Source: Solobacterium sp.
Lineage (GTDB): Bacteria > Bacillota_I > Bacilli_A > Erysipelotrichales > Erysipelotrichaceae
DNA length: 42,895 nt
Direction: 5' to 3'
Assembly (NCBI GenBank): GCA_017543025.1
Contig: JAFYGX010000237.1
Coordinates: 1-42,895 of the forward strand
Shown here: piece after piece, positions 25,221 through 33,538 of the stretch
Layout: each line of letters starts with the position of its first letter
Position numbering within the stretch: position 1 is the stretch's first letter
Notes under the pieces: model-generated
What the model saw: the letters and a program-made list of their open reading frames with translations, nothing else
The model's database searches: none
What the model was told of the DNA's origin: nothing
Program-made: the position numbers and the translations under genes

Positions 25221-26022
25221 TGTTCTGTTCTTTGCGGGTCTGATCCTGTACTTTGCAGCGATGATTCTGCAGTTTCTGGGCGCTTCCTTCCGGAAGGATA
25301 ATCTGAAGCAGATCGCATGGTTTCTGTTTCTTGCGGGCTTTATATGTTCGTTTGCGTATCTTGCCGCAAGGGGAATCAAAGCCAGGCGCTTCCCGATGTC
25401 CAATCAGTTTGAATTTGCGGCGACGTTTTCGTTTGGCATTGCTCTGATACTGATTATCATGAAGTACCGGATCAAAGCAGACTGGCTGCTCACAACCGGA
25501 ATTCCGATGGTGTTTCTGATCCTTTCCTATGCGGCATTTCAGCCCAGAGGCATCAATGAACTGATGCCGGCGCTTCGCAGTGTCTGGTTTGTCTTTCATA
25601 TCGGTACAGCAGCGTTCTCCTACGCATGTTTTGTTCTTGCGGGGGCGGCAGGTATCCGGTATCTCTATTCCGAGAAGAAAGGGACAGATCAGAAGGAACT
25701 GGAAGATATTGATTTCATGATTTACCGGCTGATTTCGCTCGGACTGCTGTTGCTTACCGTAACGATTGTCTCCGGTGCGATCTGGGCGGAACAGGCATGG
25801 TCTTCGTTCTGGACATGGGATCCCAAGGAAGTGTGGGCACTGATTACCTGGCTGCTGTACAGCATCTATCTGCATCTGCGGCTGAACCGGAAGTGGCGGG
25901 GACATCGGATGGCAGTCTTTGCGGTTCTTGCTGTGCCGGTCGTGCTGTTTACATTTGTCGGGGTCAATACGCTGATGCCTGGACTGCATTCCTATGGAGC
26001 GGTAACACGCGAACTTCTGTAA
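25213..26022 (+). CDS. ccsA: Cytochrome c biogenesis protein CcsA (ResC)
   Basis: The 269-residue polytopic protein has about eight helices. The tryptophan-rich heme-binding motif is clear (WAEQAWSSFWTWDPKEVW), with flanking conserved histidines in VFHIGTA and GLHSYG. It is the heme-delivering half of the System II cytochrome c synthase with ResB. AAGGAGG precedes the ATG and the start overlaps resB by eight bases, so translation is coupled. No ResA-type thiol reductase or CcdA gene lies next to it. A thioredoxin-like lipoprotein is encoded at 39286-40704. Confidence 0.9.
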   Translation: MLDVLFFAGLILYFAAMILQFLGASFRKDNLKQIAWFLFLAGFICSFAYLAARGIKARRFPMSNQFEFAATFSFGIALILIIMKYRIKADWLLTTGIPMVFLILSYAAFQPRGINELMPALRSVWFVFHIGTAAFSYACFVLAGAAGIRYLYSEKKGTDQKELEDIDFMIYRLISLGLLLLTVTIVSGAIWAEQAWSSFWTWDPKEVWALITWLLYSIYLHLRLNRKWRGHRMAVFAVLAVPVVLFTFVGVNTLMPGLHSYGAVTRELL

Positions 26023-26098
26023 GCGGAACGCTGAGATGCATTTTGTTTGCATTACAGCCGGTTCTGCAGGAGTATAGGAATACCTGGGAGAGAAGGAA

Positions 26099-26998
26099 AT
26101 GAAGCAGAGAGATGAACAGCTGGCAAAGACCCGGCTGGTATTATGTGATATCGACGGTACATTGTATGACTGGGATCGGATTCTCAGTCCGCGGACCAGA
26201 AAGGTGATCAATATCCTGCATGAAAACGGATACGGACTTGGTCTTGCCTCGGGGAGACCGTATGAAGAACTGGTTCATTATGCAGATCAATGGGATTTTG
26301 CATTTCAGTTTGATGTGCTGATCGGACTGAACGGAGCGGAGCTGTATATCGACAGAACAGATACTCTGAAGGAGTCTTATAAGCTGAGCAGTGACGTACT
26401 GAAGCGGGCGATGGAAGTCATGTCACAGTTTGAAGCCAATCCGTTTCTGTACTGGCATCAGAAAATTCTCAGTATAAAAGAAGATGCGATGCTGAGAAAA
26501 TCCGCAAATACGTCACAGCGGGAAATCGTGATTGCGAAGGATCCTTCCGAGCTCTGGAAAGAAGAAAATGCGAAAATCATGTTCCGGATGAGTGAAGAAG
26601 AGACGGCAAGAGCAATTGCATATCTGGATGCGCATCCGGATCCGGAGTATTCTGCGTTCCGGACACAGTCCACATTGCTGGAGTTCATGGACCCGCGCAT
26701 TTCAAAAGGGTTTGCGATCGATCAGCTGGAACAGCTCGGAGAATACCGGGCAGAAGAGATTCTTGCGTTCGGTGATACGACAAATGATAATTCCATGCTG
26801 GAGAAAGCCGGCTGGGGCGTATGCATGATCAACGGCAGTGACGACACAAAAGCTGCAGCGGATGATATTACAGCATATTCCTGCAGGGAAGACGGTTTTG
26901 CCCGTTATATTGAAGAGTTTCTGCTGAAGGATATGGCCGTGGACCAGAAGGAGGACGGAAATGAATCGGGATCTTCTGATCCGAACGGTGACGATTGA
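26099..26998 (+). CDS. Cof-type HAD-superfamily phosphatase
   Basis: The 299-residue protein has the HAD motifs: LVLCDIDGTLYD (nucleophile Asp, about residues 15-24), SGRPYEE (motif II), the Lys region before EFMDPRISKG, and FGDTTNDNSML (motif IV). A C2-type cap sits in the middle. Members of the Cof family dephosphorylate sugar phosphates, flavin precursors or similar small molecules; the substrate here is unknown. GAGAGAAGG precedes the ATG. The 3' end overlaps the next gene by 38 bases. Confidence 0.85.
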   Translation: MKQRDEQLAKTRLVLCDIDGTLYDWDRILSPRTRKVINILHENGYGLGLASGRPYEELVHYADQWDFAFQFDVLIGLNGAELYIDRTDTLKESYKLSSDVLKRAMEVMSQFEANPFLYWHQKILSIKEDAMLRKSANTSQREIVIAKDPSELWKEENAKIMFRMSEEETARAIAYLDAHPDPEYSAFRTQSTLLEFMDPRISKGFAIDQLEQLGEYRAEEILAFGDTTNDNSMLEKAGWGVCMINGSDDTKAAADDITAYSCREDGFARYIEEFLLKDMAVDQKEDGNESGSSDPNGDD

Positions 26999-27710
26999 CT
27001 GGGACAAAATACCCGAAGACAGCTATCTTCACGGAATTGAAGCAATTTCCTCTCTGAACGCACTGGGGCTGGAACAGCCGGTCACATTCTTTACGGGTGA
27101 AAACGGGACCGGCAAGTCCACGCTTCTCGAAGCGATCGCAGTTACCTGCGGGTTCAACCCGGAAGGCGGGACAAGAAACTATCGTTTTTCCACCTATGAT
27201 TCCCATTCTGAGCTGTCTGAAGTGATTGGTCTGATCCGCAATGCGCGGAAGATCCGGTTCGGTTATTTTCTCAGAGCGGAAAGTTTTTATAATGTGGCGA
27301 CAAGGGAAGAAGAATACAGCAAGGGGCCGGGAGGAATCCCGATGCATTTTCATGAGATGTCGCATGGAGAAAGCTTTCTGAAGCTGGCACAGAATTTCTT
27401 TTTACCGGGAGGGCTGTATCTGCTGGATGAGCCGGAAGCTGCATTGTCTCCGCAGCGGCAGCTGACGCTTATGAAAGAGATTCATGACTGTGTCAGGAAG
27501 GGAGCGCAGTTTCTGATCGTCACACATTCGCCGATCTTACTGGCAATGCCGGACAGCAAGATACTGAGCTTTGATGACGGTCCGGTGCATGCATGTACCT
27601 ATGAAGAAACGCTGTCGGTGCGGCTGACATCCCTTTTCATCAACAATCGTGCCGGTATCCTGCACCAGCTGCTGGATGAGCCAGAAGAATTGCCGGATGA
27701 AAACGGATGA
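26961..27710 (+). CDS. Small ABC-type AAA ATPase (COG3910-like)
   Basis: The 249-residue single-domain ATPase has Walker A FFTGENGTGKST (about 43-54), an ABC-like signature MSHGES, Walker B GLYLLDEPEAALS and a switch His in VTHSPILL. No membrane or coiled-coil arm is present, unlike SbcC or RecF. It fits the widespread predicted ATPase group of unknown role. GGAGG lies upstream of the ATG, inside the HAD phosphatase gene, so the pair is co-expressed. Confidence 0.82.
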   Translation: MNRDLLIRTVTIDWDKIPEDSYLHGIEAISSLNALGLEQPVTFFTGENGTGKSTLLEAIAVTCGFNPEGGTRNYRFSTYDSHSELSEVIGLIRNARKIRFGYFLRAESFYNVATREEEYSKGPGGIPMHFHEMSHGESFLKLAQNFFLPGGLYLLDEPEAALSPQRQLTLMKEIHDCVRKGAQFLIVTHSPILLAMPDSKILSFDDGPVHACTYEETLSVRLTSLFINNRAGILHQLLDEPEELPDENG

Positions 27711-27788
27711 AGGAATGTGGAAACATTGTTCAGAAGACGTATAATAACCTGCGGCAGTGAGTCTGCCTGAAACAGCAGGAGGTGAATC

Positions 27789-28166
27789 GTGAGAATATTG
27801 CTTAATATTCTTTGGATGATTTTCGGAGGGCTGATCAGCTGGGCAGGATGGGTTCTGGTTGGCTGTCTCTGGTGCATCACGATCGTGGGTATTCCGGTCG
27901 GAATGCAGTGCTTCAAGCTTGCGAGCATTTCTCTGAATCCGTTTGGAAAAGATGTGACCTATCCGGAAGACAGCGGAATCAGTATGATCCTTAACGTAAT
28001 CTGGATTTTCTTCGGCGGCCTGGAGATGGCGGCGCTGAACCTGACGATCGGAGTGATTCTCTGCATTACAATCATCGGAATTCCGTTTGGCAAGCAGTTC
28101 TTCAAAATCGCAAGGGTTGCGCTGCTTCCGTTCGGAGCTGAAGTGGTCCGCGTCAATGTGCTGTGA
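27789..28166 (+). CDS. YccF-family inner membrane protein
   Basis: The 125-residue protein starts with GTG after AGGAGG. It has two internal repeats, each with a hydrophobic helix and the signature LWCITIVGIPVGMQCFKLAS...NPFG or LCITIIGIPFGKQFFKIAR...LPFG, the duplicated YccF domain (DUF307). The molecular role is unknown. It lies 78 bases after the AAA ATPase gene and may share its transcript. Confidence 0.85.
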   Translation: MRILLNILWMIFGGLISWAGWVLVGCLWCITIVGIPVGMQCFKLASISLNPFGKDVTYPEDSGISMILNVIWIFFGGLEMAALNLTIGVILCITIIGIPFGKQFFKIARVALLPFGAEVVRVNVL

Positions 28167-28197
28167 CAGCCGTTTCGCTCTCATCAGTACCAGGCAT

Positions 28198-28224
28198 GCC
28201 CGCAGATTGCCGGGTTTTTGCTTA
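28198..28224 (+). terminator. Possible weak terminator after yccF-like gene
   Basis: CCCG and CGGG pair around an eight-base loop and are followed by GGGTTTTTGCTT. The stem is short, so the call is tentative. Confidence 0.35.
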
Positions 28225-28296
28225 GTAAGGAAAACATCTGTGTTTTCAGTCTGGAAATGAGTGTACTTTTTAAGTGCAGTAAGGATTCAGACAATT

Positions 28297-29917
28297 ATGT
28301 GGTTTTGTGAAAATAAGAAGAAACGTCCTCTGCGTTCTTCTCTGATCATATGCGCTGCTGCAACAGCGCTTTTTACCTGGGGTTTTTCTGCGCGGTATCT
28401 GCTCAGGGCTGAGGAGTCAGTTCTCGCAATTGATCCCTCCGGCAGTGATGAAGGATATTCCGCAGTGCTGTATAACAGTGAAAACGGTCTTCCTACCTCT
28501 GAAGCAAATGCAATTGAAGAGACGGAAGAAGGATTTTCTGGATCGGCAGTTATAGCGGACTGATCCGATATGACGGCAATACATTTGAGCGACTGGATTC
28601 TACCGGCGGAATTGCCAGTGTGGTCAGTCTGTTTGTCGATCACAGAGACCGGCTCTGGATCGGAACGAATGACAGCGGAGCAGCTGTAAAAGAGCAGAAT
28701 GAAGTCCGTATGTACAGCAAGGCAGATGGCCTGAAGTCGCTGTCAGTACGGTGCATTACGGAAGATGACCATGACAATATCTATATCGGAACAGCCCGGG
28801 GCATCATACTCATCCAGCCGGATGACACGATTGTTCCGCTGGAAGATGAAACCCTTGGCGAGCCGTATGTCAGGCGCATGAACAAAGGGGCAGACGGTCT
28901 GATATACGGTGTAACGCAGACCGGATCGGTTTTTGCGCTGGATGGAGACCGGGTTGTATTCTGCCATGATAACGATATGCTGAATCTTCCGCATGTACGG
29001 TCTGTTCTGCCGGATTCATCCAATCCAGGATCGGTTTACCTCGGAACGGAAACCTCTGAGATTTTTTACGGGCGCATGGACGCGGAAAGATTTAAAACCG
29101 AACAGATCATTGATGTCTCTCCGGTAAACTATGTCAATGACATAAAGGTCTATGGCGATCAGATGTGGATTTCCGGCGATAACGGAATCGGCATCTGGAA
29201 GAACGGTGTCGTTCGCCTGATGGACAGCATTCCGATGAACAATTCCGTTGAGCATATGATGTCTGATTATTCGGGGAATCTGTGGTTTACATCATCCCGA
29301 CAGGGCGTGATGAAAATCGTACCGAATCAGTTTGCGGATGTGTTTGAACGGTTTGATCTGCCGGATGTTGTCGTGAATACAACCCGTCTGAATAACGGGA
29401 AACTGATGGTCGGTACAGATAAAGGACTGACTGTTCTGGAGAAGGATCGTGTGCTGAAAACATTTCCGGTCAATCGGGTAAGAACCGCATCCGGCAAGGA
29501 GATGGAACAGAATGATCTGCTGGAGCTGTTTGACAGCTGCCGGATCTTGCGATCGGTGCAGGCAGCCATCACGAACGTCCGGATGGAAAAGGCTATCCGC
29601 GAGGCCTTAAAGGAAGCGATATTCCGCGGGTTGCACAGATCATTGCGGTAGCGGATACATTTGATGCGATGTATTCTGACCGTCCGTACCGTAAACGGAT
29701 GAATTATGACAAAGCGGTATCCATTATCAGAGAAGTAGCCGGTACCCAGCTGGCGCAGGATGTTGTAGATGCATTCCTGCGGCTTCATGAGCAGGGAAAA
29801 CTCCGTGATGTAAATGATGACGGAGGCGGAACGACGGAAGATATCGATAATATCCATAAGCGGCAGAACAGGAAACAGAAAGACCGGCAGAGCGAACCAT
29901 CAGAAAACAGAGCATAG
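28297..29917 (+). pseudogene. Decayed propeller + HD-GYP signalling protein
   Basis: The 5' part encodes a transmembrane anchor (residues about 14-32) and the start of a two-component-type beta-propeller (SENGLPTSEANAI). At about 28537 one base is missing: the frame breaks at EGFSGSA, while the next frame continues correctly with WIGSYSGLIRYDG. Propeller repeats (DRLWIGTNDSG, DNIYIGTARGI, GNLWFTSSRQGV) run to about 29545. The reading then jumps to another frame at about 29555, giving SHHERPDGKGYPRGLKG, VADTFDAM and SDRPYRKRM, the C-terminal third of an HD-GYP phosphodiesterase. The second propeller half, the usual membrane segment and the HD pair are missing, so a frameshift and an internal deletion have destroyed the gene. 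Confidence 0.75.
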
Positions 29918-30119
29918 TTACAGCGTATTCGTCGGCTGATGATTGCGCTGGCATGAACTGTCAGATATAAGCTGTTTTACTTATTTCCATACAACAGAAT
30001 ACATAGTATGAACTGTCAGAGAAAATGCGGGTTTTAAGCCATTTTCAGCGATTCTGACCGATCGGAACTGTCGAAGATCCTGGTAATCGGGCGATTTCAG
30101 TATGACGGCTTTGCGATAT

Positions 30120-30144
30120 GGATTTCATGGTCCCTGAAGCAATT
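30120..30144. repeat. Dispersed intergenic repeat, copy 2
   Basis: It matches 22468-22493 across GGTCCCTGAAGC-AATT and the upstream GGA-TTTCA. It directly abuts the left arm of the inverted repeat at 30145. Confidence 0.35.
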
Positions 30145-30216
30145 CTGTTTTACCGGTAACTCAGAGATATAAGAGTACGCTTCAGAGAGGTGATAAAATA
30201 GGAGCCGGTAAAACAG
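30145..30216. repeat. 12-bp perfect inverted repeat upstream of the ion channel gene
   Basis: CTGTTTTACCGG (30145-30156) is repeated inverted as CCGGTAAAACAG (30205-30216), 48 bases apart. The right arm touches the ribosome binding site AGGAAG of the channel gene, so the pair could be an operator or a hairpin in the 5' leader. Confidence 0.5.
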
Positions 30217-30230
30217 GAAGATAGAGCACG

Positions 30231-31028
30231 ATGGCGGAACAGAAGAACAGAGGATTACGGTACCGGCTGTATCAGCTGGTGGAGTTTGTCGATCTCAGCG
30301 GAGACGGAATCGCAGATTACGATATTTATGACATTGTAATGTGTATTGTGATCGCATTCAGCCTGATACCGCTCCTGTTCAAGGAAGAAAACCGGATTTT
30401 GAATCTGATCGATATCGTCACGATGTCCATATTTATCGTGGATTATTTTCTTCGCTGGATGGTAGCGGATTATATCGCAGATGAAAAGGGTATCCTTCCG
30501 TTTCTGAAACACCCGTTTACGCTCTGGGCAATCATTGATCTGCTTTCTGTGATCCCGTCATTCTCGCATTTCGGTGCATCGTTTGCATTTCTGCATCAGG
30601 TTCGTGCAATGCATGCGCTCCGCGTTGCCCGGACGCTGCGCACAGCGCGGTATTCCCGTTCGCTGATGATCATTAATGAGGTGCTCTACAATTCCAGAAA
30701 ACCGCTGTTTGCTGTCTTTAATCTTGCGATCGGGTATATCTTTCTTTCCGCTCTGCTTGTCTTCAATGTTGAACCGGGTTCCTTTCACTCCTTTTTTGAC
30801 GCGATATACTGGGCAACGGTCTCTCTGACAACGGTCGGTTATGGTGATATTTATCCTGTAACCGTAACCGGCCGGATTGTGACAATGATTTCTTCCTTTT
30901 TCGGAATTGCGATTGTCGCACTTCCTGCAGGTATTATTACAGCCGGTTATATGGAAGAGATTCATAAGCTTCAGGCGGAAGAGGAGAGACGGAAAAAGGA
31001 AGCTGCGGAAACAGAAAAACAGAAGTGA
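30231..31028 (+). CDS. Voltage-gated potassium channel family protein
   Basis: The 265-residue protein has six membrane segments. A voltage-sensor region spans about residues 33-150, with an Arg-rich S4 (RAMHALRVARTLRTARYSRS, about 125-144). The pore carries the potassium selectivity filter TTVGYGD (200-206) between S5 (about 160-178) and S6 (about 215-240). A short charged coiled-coil tail ends the protein. It is a classic Kv-like bacterial K+ channel. AGGAAG precedes the ATG. Confidence 0.9.
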   Translation: MAEQKNRGLRYRLYQLVEFVDLSGDGIADYDIYDIVMCIVIAFSLIPLLFKEENRILNLIDIVTMSIFIVDYFLRWMVADYIADEKGILPFLKHPFTLWAIIDLLSVIPSFSHFGASFAFLHQVRAMHALRVARTLRTARYSRSLMIINEVLYNSRKPLFAVFNLAIGYIFLSALLVFNVEPGSFHSFFDAIYWATVSLTTVGYGDIYPVTVTGRIVTMISSFFGIAIVALPAGIITAGYMEEIHKLQAEEERRKKEAAETEKQK

Positions 31029-31113
31029 AAAAGGTTTTCTGCAATCTTCGGATGAAGGTGTCTGACGGATTGATCCTGGTGTAAGATGGAATCAGATGCT
31101 CTGAGGAAGCGGT

Positions 31114-32283
31114 ATGGTTGTAAATTTTGAATTTCTGTCAATGGAGCCGATGAACAATGTCATCACCTGTCTTCACTACAAGGTAGATAAAGTGGTGTTT
31201 TTTGGCTATGAACAGATGGTCAGAGAGATGCGGGAAATAACCGGAGATTTTCTGATCAGTCATTGCGGAGTCAGTGAAACGGAATTCATTGTGCTGCCGG
31301 AAGGCGATTTTTCGAAAATCCGGGATGGAATCCGGGCAGCGATGAATCAGGAAAACGTTCAGGGAAATGAGCTTTATTTTGATATTACCGGCGGCGACAG
31401 TCTGATTCTGGTCGCGTTCGGTCAGATTTCCAGAGAATATGGTACTTCCATGCATCTGTTTGATGTGGTGAAGGATCAGCTGATCGAATTCAATGAGCAG
31501 AGTCCGCATCTGATGTCGCGCGATGTTGAGAAAAAGGAGAAGAAGCTGAATCTGGATCTGATGATTGAAATGCGGGGCGGCAAGATCAATTACCGCCTTC
31601 AGAAGCGGATCAAACAGGAAAATGATCCGGAATTCAGGAAAGATTCGGATGCGATGTTTGATGTTGCCAAGGCGGAGTGGGAAGTGTGGAATCCGTTTTC
31701 AGAGTTTCTGAGAACAAAGCTGACAACTGATCATAATCTCAATGTTTTCTGCAAAACCGATCGGCTGAAGAAAGAACTGGCATCGTTCAGCTCAAAACTG
31801 AACCGGATTTCTCAGTTTGATGAGATTGTTGATGCGCTGGCAGAGCGTGGTATCCTGCTGGATGTCTTGCGCAATGAAGCGATATACCGCTTCCGGTTCA
31901 AAAGCCGCGCGATCAAAGACTGCATCTGGGAAAGCGGAAGTATTCTGGAAATGAATGTTTACGGAAGAGAAAAACTGATCAGTGATGACTGCCGTGTCGG
32001 CGTTCATCTTGACTGGGGGTATGGAATGCATGAAGGAAGCTGGGAAGATGTGCTGAATGAGATCGATGTTCTGACGCTCAAAGGCAATATCATGACTTTT
32101 ATCTCCTGCAAGACCGGACGTATGGACTCACATCAGACCCTGCATGCGCTGTATGAGCTGGATACGGTATCGAAGCGGTTTGGCGGAGAGTATTCGAGGA
32201 AGGTGCTGGTCAGTGCGCAGCCGCTCAATAGCTCCAACCTTGCAAGAGCAGCTGAGATGGGCATTGAAATCAGAAGCGAATGA
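31114..32283 (+). CDS. Lone Card1/Can2-like CARF-domain nuclease (DUF1887 type)
   Basis: The 389-residue protein has an N-terminal Rossmann-like CARF domain with the ligand motif LYFDITGGDSLI (87-98). A helical linker follows, then a PD-(D/E)xK-like nuclease domain: SGSILEM with Glu279, NEIDVL with Asp318, and FISCKTG with Lys333. This is the arrangement of the DUF1887 proteins Card1 and Can2, which cut nucleic acid when activated by cyclic tetra-adenylate from type III CRISPR. No cas gene or CRISPR array is present in the window. The position before Lys is Ser-Cys instead of the classical Glu-x, which may be normal for the family. GAGGAAG precedes the ATG. Confidence 0.75.
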   Translation: MVVNFEFLSMEPMNNVITCLHYKVDKVVFFGYEQMVREMREITGDFLISHCGVSETEFIVLPEGDFSKIRDGIRAAMNQENVQGNELYFDITGGDSLILVAFGQISREYGTSMHLFDVVKDQLIEFNEQSPHLMSRDVEKKEKKLNLDLMIEMRGGKINYRLQKRIKQENDPEFRKDSDAMFDVAKAEWEVWNPFSEFLRTKLTTDHNLNVFCKTDRLKKELASFSSKLNRISQFDEIVDALAERGILLDVLRNEAIYRFRFKSRAIKDCIWESGSILEMNVYGREKLISDDCRVGVHLDWGYGMHEGSWEDVLNEIDVLTLKGNIMTFISCKTGRMDSHQTLHALYELDTVSKRFGGEYSRKVLVSAQPLNSSNLARAAEMGIEIRSE

Positions 32284-32290
32284 GTCAGTG

Positions 32291-32316
32291 ACAGCAGGAA
32301 TCCCTTCCTGCTGTTT
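32291..32316 (+). terminator. Terminator after the CARF nuclease gene
   Basis: ACAGCAGGAA pairs perfectly with TTCCTGCTGT around TCCC. The T-tract is short (TTT including the last stem base), so termination may be partial. Confidence 0.6.
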
Positions 32317-32489
32317 CATAATATGGCAGAGAATGTGCAGAAGCAGTATTTCTGAAAGCATCAGTACCCGGGAAGAAAATATAACGGCGCGAAGGATTGC
32401 CGAAAGGTATATACTTCAATGTGCAAAAACGAACGAAACAGCAGATCGGTTTCTGTCAGCTGTTTGATATCAAGCGGAGGTTGATTGCG

Positions 32490-33221
32490 ATGGGAGAGTA
32501 TTCAAATTCGGAAAAGGTTTCAAGAGCAGAAAAATACAGAGATCTTCATGATTCGCTGCTGACGGATAACGAAAATCTGGTACGGACGCCTGCTCTGAAG
32601 CCATATGAAGAACGTATCAAACGGGTAAATCCAAATATTCTGGATCAGAATACAGCAGTGCTGGACGATCTCAATACAATTCTGAATGATATAAACAGAA
32701 TCACAGAAAGTCAGAATCAGAGTCAGAAGGAACAGCTCGCTCCGCGGCAGGATCAGACGCTTCAGGTCTACAGCCAGAGAGGTTCCGAAAAGACGGCAAA
32801 TGCATATGAATATGAAGCACAGCCGGAGTACCGGGAAGAACGTCAGGAGCGGAAAAAACCGGATACGACCGTGATTCCGTTTCAGACCGGAAAGAAAAAA
32901 CGCAAAGCAGCGAAGATTGAAAAGCGGATGGTCTCGAGAGAAGAACTGCGAAACGAAGTGCGTCATGAGAGAAGAGCAGAGCCGGATGAATACCGTCAAA
33001 GTGCGCCTGCGGCAGATTACCCGAAGCAGAAAATGCGTGAACTGCCGGATTCTGAACCAAAACACAGGCGTATGGAAACGGAAGAAGTGAATGAAGAAGC
33101 GGAACCTGCTGTTGCGGAACAAACCGAAACCAGCAGGCTGATCAACATACTGCTATGGGTGCTGATCGCTGTGCTGTCAGTTATCCTGTTTGCGGTGATA
33201 TATCAGATTTTCACAAAATAA
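32490..33221 (+). CDS. Tail-anchored membrane protein of unknown function
   Basis: The 243-residue protein is highly charged and probably mostly disordered or coiled-coil, with a single C-terminal transmembrane segment (about residues 219-240, LINILLWVLIAVLSVILFAVIYQI). A basic block (KKKRKAAKIEKR) lies in the middle. The layout resembles cytoplasmic adaptor or division-associated proteins, but no family is recognised. The start is chosen at 32490 because GGAGG lies nine bases upstream; the ORF opens earlier at 32397 without a site. Confidence 0.75.
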   Translation: MGEYSNSEKVSRAEKYRDLHDSLLTDNENLVRTPALKPYEERIKRVNPNILDQNTAVLDDLNTILNDINRITESQNQSQKEQLAPRQDQTLQVYSQRGSEKTANAYEYEAQPEYREERQERKKPDTTVIPFQTGKKKRKAAKIEKRMVSREELRNEVRHERRAEPDEYRQSAPAADYPKQKMRELPDSEPKHRRMETEEVNEEAEPAVAEQTETSRLINILLWVLIAVLSVILFAVIYQIFTK

Positions 33222-33245
33222 GCGGTCAAATGCAGCGGAGGTATT

Positions 33246-33452
33246 ATGGCATTCAGCAGACAGAAATATGAACGGACGCTGAAACGGAAGTTCATGAAAA
33301 ACCCGGGTAAGGCGAATCGCGCACATCGCAAAGAAGTACTGAATGCGACTCGGGGAGAACGGGTTTCTTCCGTGAAAGTGGTTCCGGACAGAAGACGCAG
33401 AAAAAACGAAAAGCGAATTCGCAGAGAACTGACAGATTCTTTTTCTGACTGA
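33246..33452 (+). CDS. Small basic protein
   Basis: The 68-residue protein is rich in Lys and Arg (KYERTLKRKFMKNPG, RRRRKNEKRIRREL) and has GGAGG before its ATG. It is 24 bases behind the tail-anchored protein gene and probably co-transcribed. Nucleic-acid or ribosome binding is plausible from charge alone. Confidence 0.65.
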   Translation: MAFSRQKYERTLKRKFMKNPGKANRAHRKEVLNATRGERVSSVKVVPDRRRRKNEKRIRRELTDSFSD

Positions 33453-33538
33453 ATTCAATCCTGTGATCTGATGAGTCATCATTGCATGCATGACGTTCTG
33501 CGGGCTTCTGTTACGGTTCAAACAGAAAGGATGTACAG

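Larger units (their letters stand above)
29918..30230. other. Intergenic region with phased octamers and an inverted repeat
   Basis: No gene is seen. GAACTGTC occurs at 29955, 30010 and 30065, exactly 55 bp apart. The first two are part of ATGAACTGTCAGA. A copy of a dispersed repeat lies at 30120-30144 and a 12-bp inverted repeat at 30145-30216 flanks the likely promoter of the channel gene. Confidence 0.5.

Noticed and set aside
28537..28545. Programmed ribosomal frameshift in the propeller gene
   Set aside because: No slippery heptamer or downstream structure is evident, and a second lesion with a large deletion at the 3' end shows the gene is decaying.
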